Position numbers and translations under genes: made by a program
In this document: positions 62,414 to 64,000 of the stretch, piece by piece
Numbering within the stretch: the stretch's first letter is position 1
Layout: every line of letters begins with the position of its first letter
Notes under the pieces: model-generated
The model's database searches: none
What the model saw: only the letters and a program-made list of their open reading frames with translations
Told to the model about the DNA's origin: nothing
NCBI RefSeq assembly: GCF_029222925.1
Contig: NZ_JARHUI010000003.1
Location: 167,621-231,620 of the forward strand
Length of the DNA stretch: 64,000 nt
From: Algoriphagus sp. CAU 1675
Lineage (GTDB): Bacteria > Bacteroidota > Bacteroidia > Cytophagales > Cyclobacteriaceae
Reading direction: 5' to 3'

Positions 62414-62992
62414 ATGAAAAGCTGTATTTTATTGTTCTTTGTCTTATTGGTTGTTTCATGTCAAAGCGATGAAGAGGGAGTTTCGAAAGTTGGTGCCAAA
62501 GCAATTTTTACCTCTATAGATTCCCCTATTCAAAATTCAGCTAACCTAAAGAATAGCTTGGAGCAACTGGTCCCACTTTCACTGGATTCCATCAGAAAGT
62601 TGGTGCCCGTTAAAATAGGAGACTATAAGGCTGAAAAAATTGTTGCCGGAAGCAGGTTTTCAGGGGAGGTCATTGGATTAGAAATACGCTTTATTAATGA
62701 GCATGACCCTGAGAAAAAACTTACTTTGGAATTGATCGACGGAGCAGGAAAGACTGGATTTTTAATTTTGAATGCCTCCAAAGAGCGATTAAAAAATGAT
62801 TTTGAGGAACTCTTCCTTACAGGGTATAGAAGGGTATATTCCAAAGATGGGTTGAGGGTCCGGGAGGAACTGGATCATATCGAACTGGATCTAGAATTGG
62901 AGTTTATCTTAAAGAATAGGTTTCAATATAAAATCAAAAGTAAAAAGCTGGCTATAAATGAATTATGGGATTTAGTTCAAGTTTTGATTTAG
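62414..62992 (+). CDS. Small lipoprotein of unknown function
   Basis: 192 residues. Lipobox LLVVSC gives Cys16. The mature part is mixed alpha/beta: a Leu-rich helix near 45-60 (LEQLVPLSLDSIRKLVPVKI), then VGDYKAEKIV-like strands (IGDYKAEKIVAGSRFSGEVIG) and LEIRFINEHDPEKKLTLELID. No family recognised. Divergent from the hybrid sensor with 196 bp between the starts. Confidence 0.72.
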   Translation: MKSCILLFFVLLVVSCQSDEEGVSKVGAKAIFTSIDSPIQNSANLKNSLEQLVPLSLDSIRKLVPVKIGDYKAEKIVAGSRFSGEVIGLEIRFINEHDPEKKLTLELIDGAGKTGFLILNASKERLKNDFEELFLTGYRRVYSKDGLRVREELDHIELDLELEFILKNRFQYKIKSKKLAINELWDLVQVLI

Positions 62993-63178
62993 ATAAGAGA
63001 ACTGGATTATTTTTGTAATCCTGTAAGATTTTTTTATCTCAATTATCAGTGGTTGTTACAATATTGATATCCTTTGATACGCCAGAGACATTTTTAGGAT
63101 AAGCAAAATCGGATTTTTGGTTTGAGTAAAAGTATGTTTTGAAAAACAGACATACGCCAATTCCAAAATTTCCAATTT

Positions 63179-64000
63179 ATGCAAAATCCTTACTTCAACC
63201 TTCAGATCAAGAACTGCTTTAAAAAGTCATTTCTGACTCTGGCGTTATTGATTTTTTTTCAGGCTTTTTCCCTTTCTCAACAATTAAGCGGAAACTTTAT
63301 AATAGGGCCTTCAGGGGACTACATCAATTTTATAGATGCTGTTTCTGCTCTTAATACCAATGGGGTTTCAGGACCGGTGGTTTTTGAGGTTCAAAGTGGC
63401 ACCTACACCGAACAAATGGTCCTTGGTGCGATAGCAGGAGCATCGGAAACCAATACCATTACTTTTCAGAGTCAATCGGGGAATGCGGAGGATGTTGTCC
63501 TTCAATACACAGCTACAGGGACTGGAGATAATTATGTGATTCGATTGGATAACGCAAGCCACTTTGCTTTTAGGAATCTAAAAATTCAATCGCTGGGTAA
63601 TGGTTATTCTTGGACCATTGCGGCTATCAATGAGGTTAATGATATTGTGATTGAGCAGTGTGTATTAAGTGCGCCTGATTGGAGCTCCAGAAATTTTAAC
63701 GCGGGTAACGTTCGATTGAATCCGAGTCTGTCGAGCAATGTAAGGTTGATCAATAATCGGATCAGTGGGGGTGACCACGGTATTTATTACAGTGGTGGGC
63801 CAAATACTTACCGGGCACCGGGTTTTGAATTGAGGGACAATGAGATTGCGGGAGCATATGCTTACGGGGTTTATTTGCAGTACCTGACCGGAGCGGTGAT
63901 TGAGGGGAATACGATCACGATTCGTTCTACTTCTTGGAGCAGTTCATACACGTTGGAGCTGAGCAATGTGGAAGGGGCAAGCCGTGTGGTTGGTAACCGG
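63179..64000 (+). CDS. Exported right-handed beta-helix protein, N-terminal part (runs off the window)
   Basis: 274 codons are visible from the ATG at 63179 to the window end with no stop. Signal peptide about 1-34 (KSFLTLALLIFFQAFSLSQQ). The next stretch (GNFIIGPSGDYINFIDAVSA and GPVVFEVQSGTYTEQMVLG) is the entry of a pectate-lyase/parallel beta-helix domain; the rungs NASHFAFRNLKIQS, VNDIVIEQCVLSAP, SSNVRLINNRISGG and FELRDNEIAG repeat every about 22-30 residues. Such domains occur in polysaccharide lyases and in large adhesins, often with a type IX secretion C-terminal signal, which would be off-window. Catalytic residues cannot be judged from this part. Confidence 0.85.
   Translation, partial: MQNPYFNLQIKNCFKKSFLTLALLIFFQAFSLSQQLSGNFIIGPSGDYINFIDAVSALNTNGVSGPVVFEVQSGTYTEQMVLGAIAGASETNTITFQSQSGNAEDVVLQYTATGTGDNYVIRLDNASHFAFRNLKIQSLGNGYSWTIAAINEVNDIVIEQCVLSAPDWSSRNFNAGNVRLNPSLSSNVRLINNRISGGDHGIYYSGGPNTYRAPGFELRDNEIAGAYAYGVYLQYLTGAVIEGNTITIRSTSWSSSYTLELSNVEGASRVVGNR

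Overview
The window looks like a chromosomal segment of a Bacteroidota bacterium, most likely Cytophagales (Algoriphagus/Cyclobacteriaceae-like). Pointers are a Reg_prop hybrid two-component protein with an AraC output, a DUF2490 protein, many secreted or lipoprotein hydrolases, TACCTTTG-type -7 promoter boxes ahead of some genes, AT-rich spacers, and a truncated REP-associated transposase in a REP-like repeat field. The genus is inference. No rRNA, tRNA, CRISPR array or prophage was seen.

Layout. 0-2.3 kb: two glycoside hydrolase family 2 genes (the first cut by the window edge). 2.4-9.7 kb: a coiled-coil/outer-membrane-barrel protein, 4-hydroxyphenylpyruvate dioxygenase, an acyltransferase/BASS-transporter pair, an SDR oxidoreductase and a secreted amidohydrolase. 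9.9-16.1 kb: a tripartite RND efflux operon with a small secreted protein ahead of it. 16.4-22.5 kb: a lipoprotein alpha/beta hydrolase with a small barrel protein, three tandem paralogues of a short secreted/membrane family, a two-domain fasciclin lipoprotein and a PHP-type phosphoesterase lipoprotein.

22.6-29.8 kb is the accessory zone. It is a mosaic of REP-like repeats holding a RayT transposase remnant bracketed by two hairpins, a 1.26-kb direct duplication carrying an ElaA-type acetyltransferase gene, a DUF2490 gene, a small hypothetical gene and an 11-unit 21-bp minisatellite. It is followed at 29.9-32.9 kb by an EcoRII-type (predicted CCWGG) restriction-modification system with its own Vsr mismatch endonuclease, inserted against the housekeeping gene smc.

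36.5-46.1 kb: a WYL regulator, then a leftward operon of three imidazolonepropionase-like amidohydrolases (two lacking the metal-binding HxH motif), an NlpC/P60 peptidase and an M28 carboxypeptidase, which together look like a periplasmic peptide or amide degradation unit.

46.3-58.2 kb is a surface-polysaccharide region. A single-domain response regulator, a membrane-anchored HEAT protein, a processive-type GT2 synthase, a YaiO-like outer-membrane protein and an unrecognised periplasmic protein form one tight operon. It converges on an LTA-synthase-like phosphoglycerol transferase and is followed by a phospholipid methyltransferase-like gene, a GT4 glycosyltransferase, a UDP-glucuronate 4-epimerase and dTDP-glucose 4,6-dehydratase. 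The window ends with a 1329-residue hybrid sensor/AraC regulator, a small lipoprotein and the start of a beta-helix surface protein.

Best candidates for something undescribed: the response-regulator/HEAT/GT2/YaiO operon, the degenerate-amidohydrolase trio, the RayT/REP mosaic, and the heptad-period minisatellite beside the restriction system.
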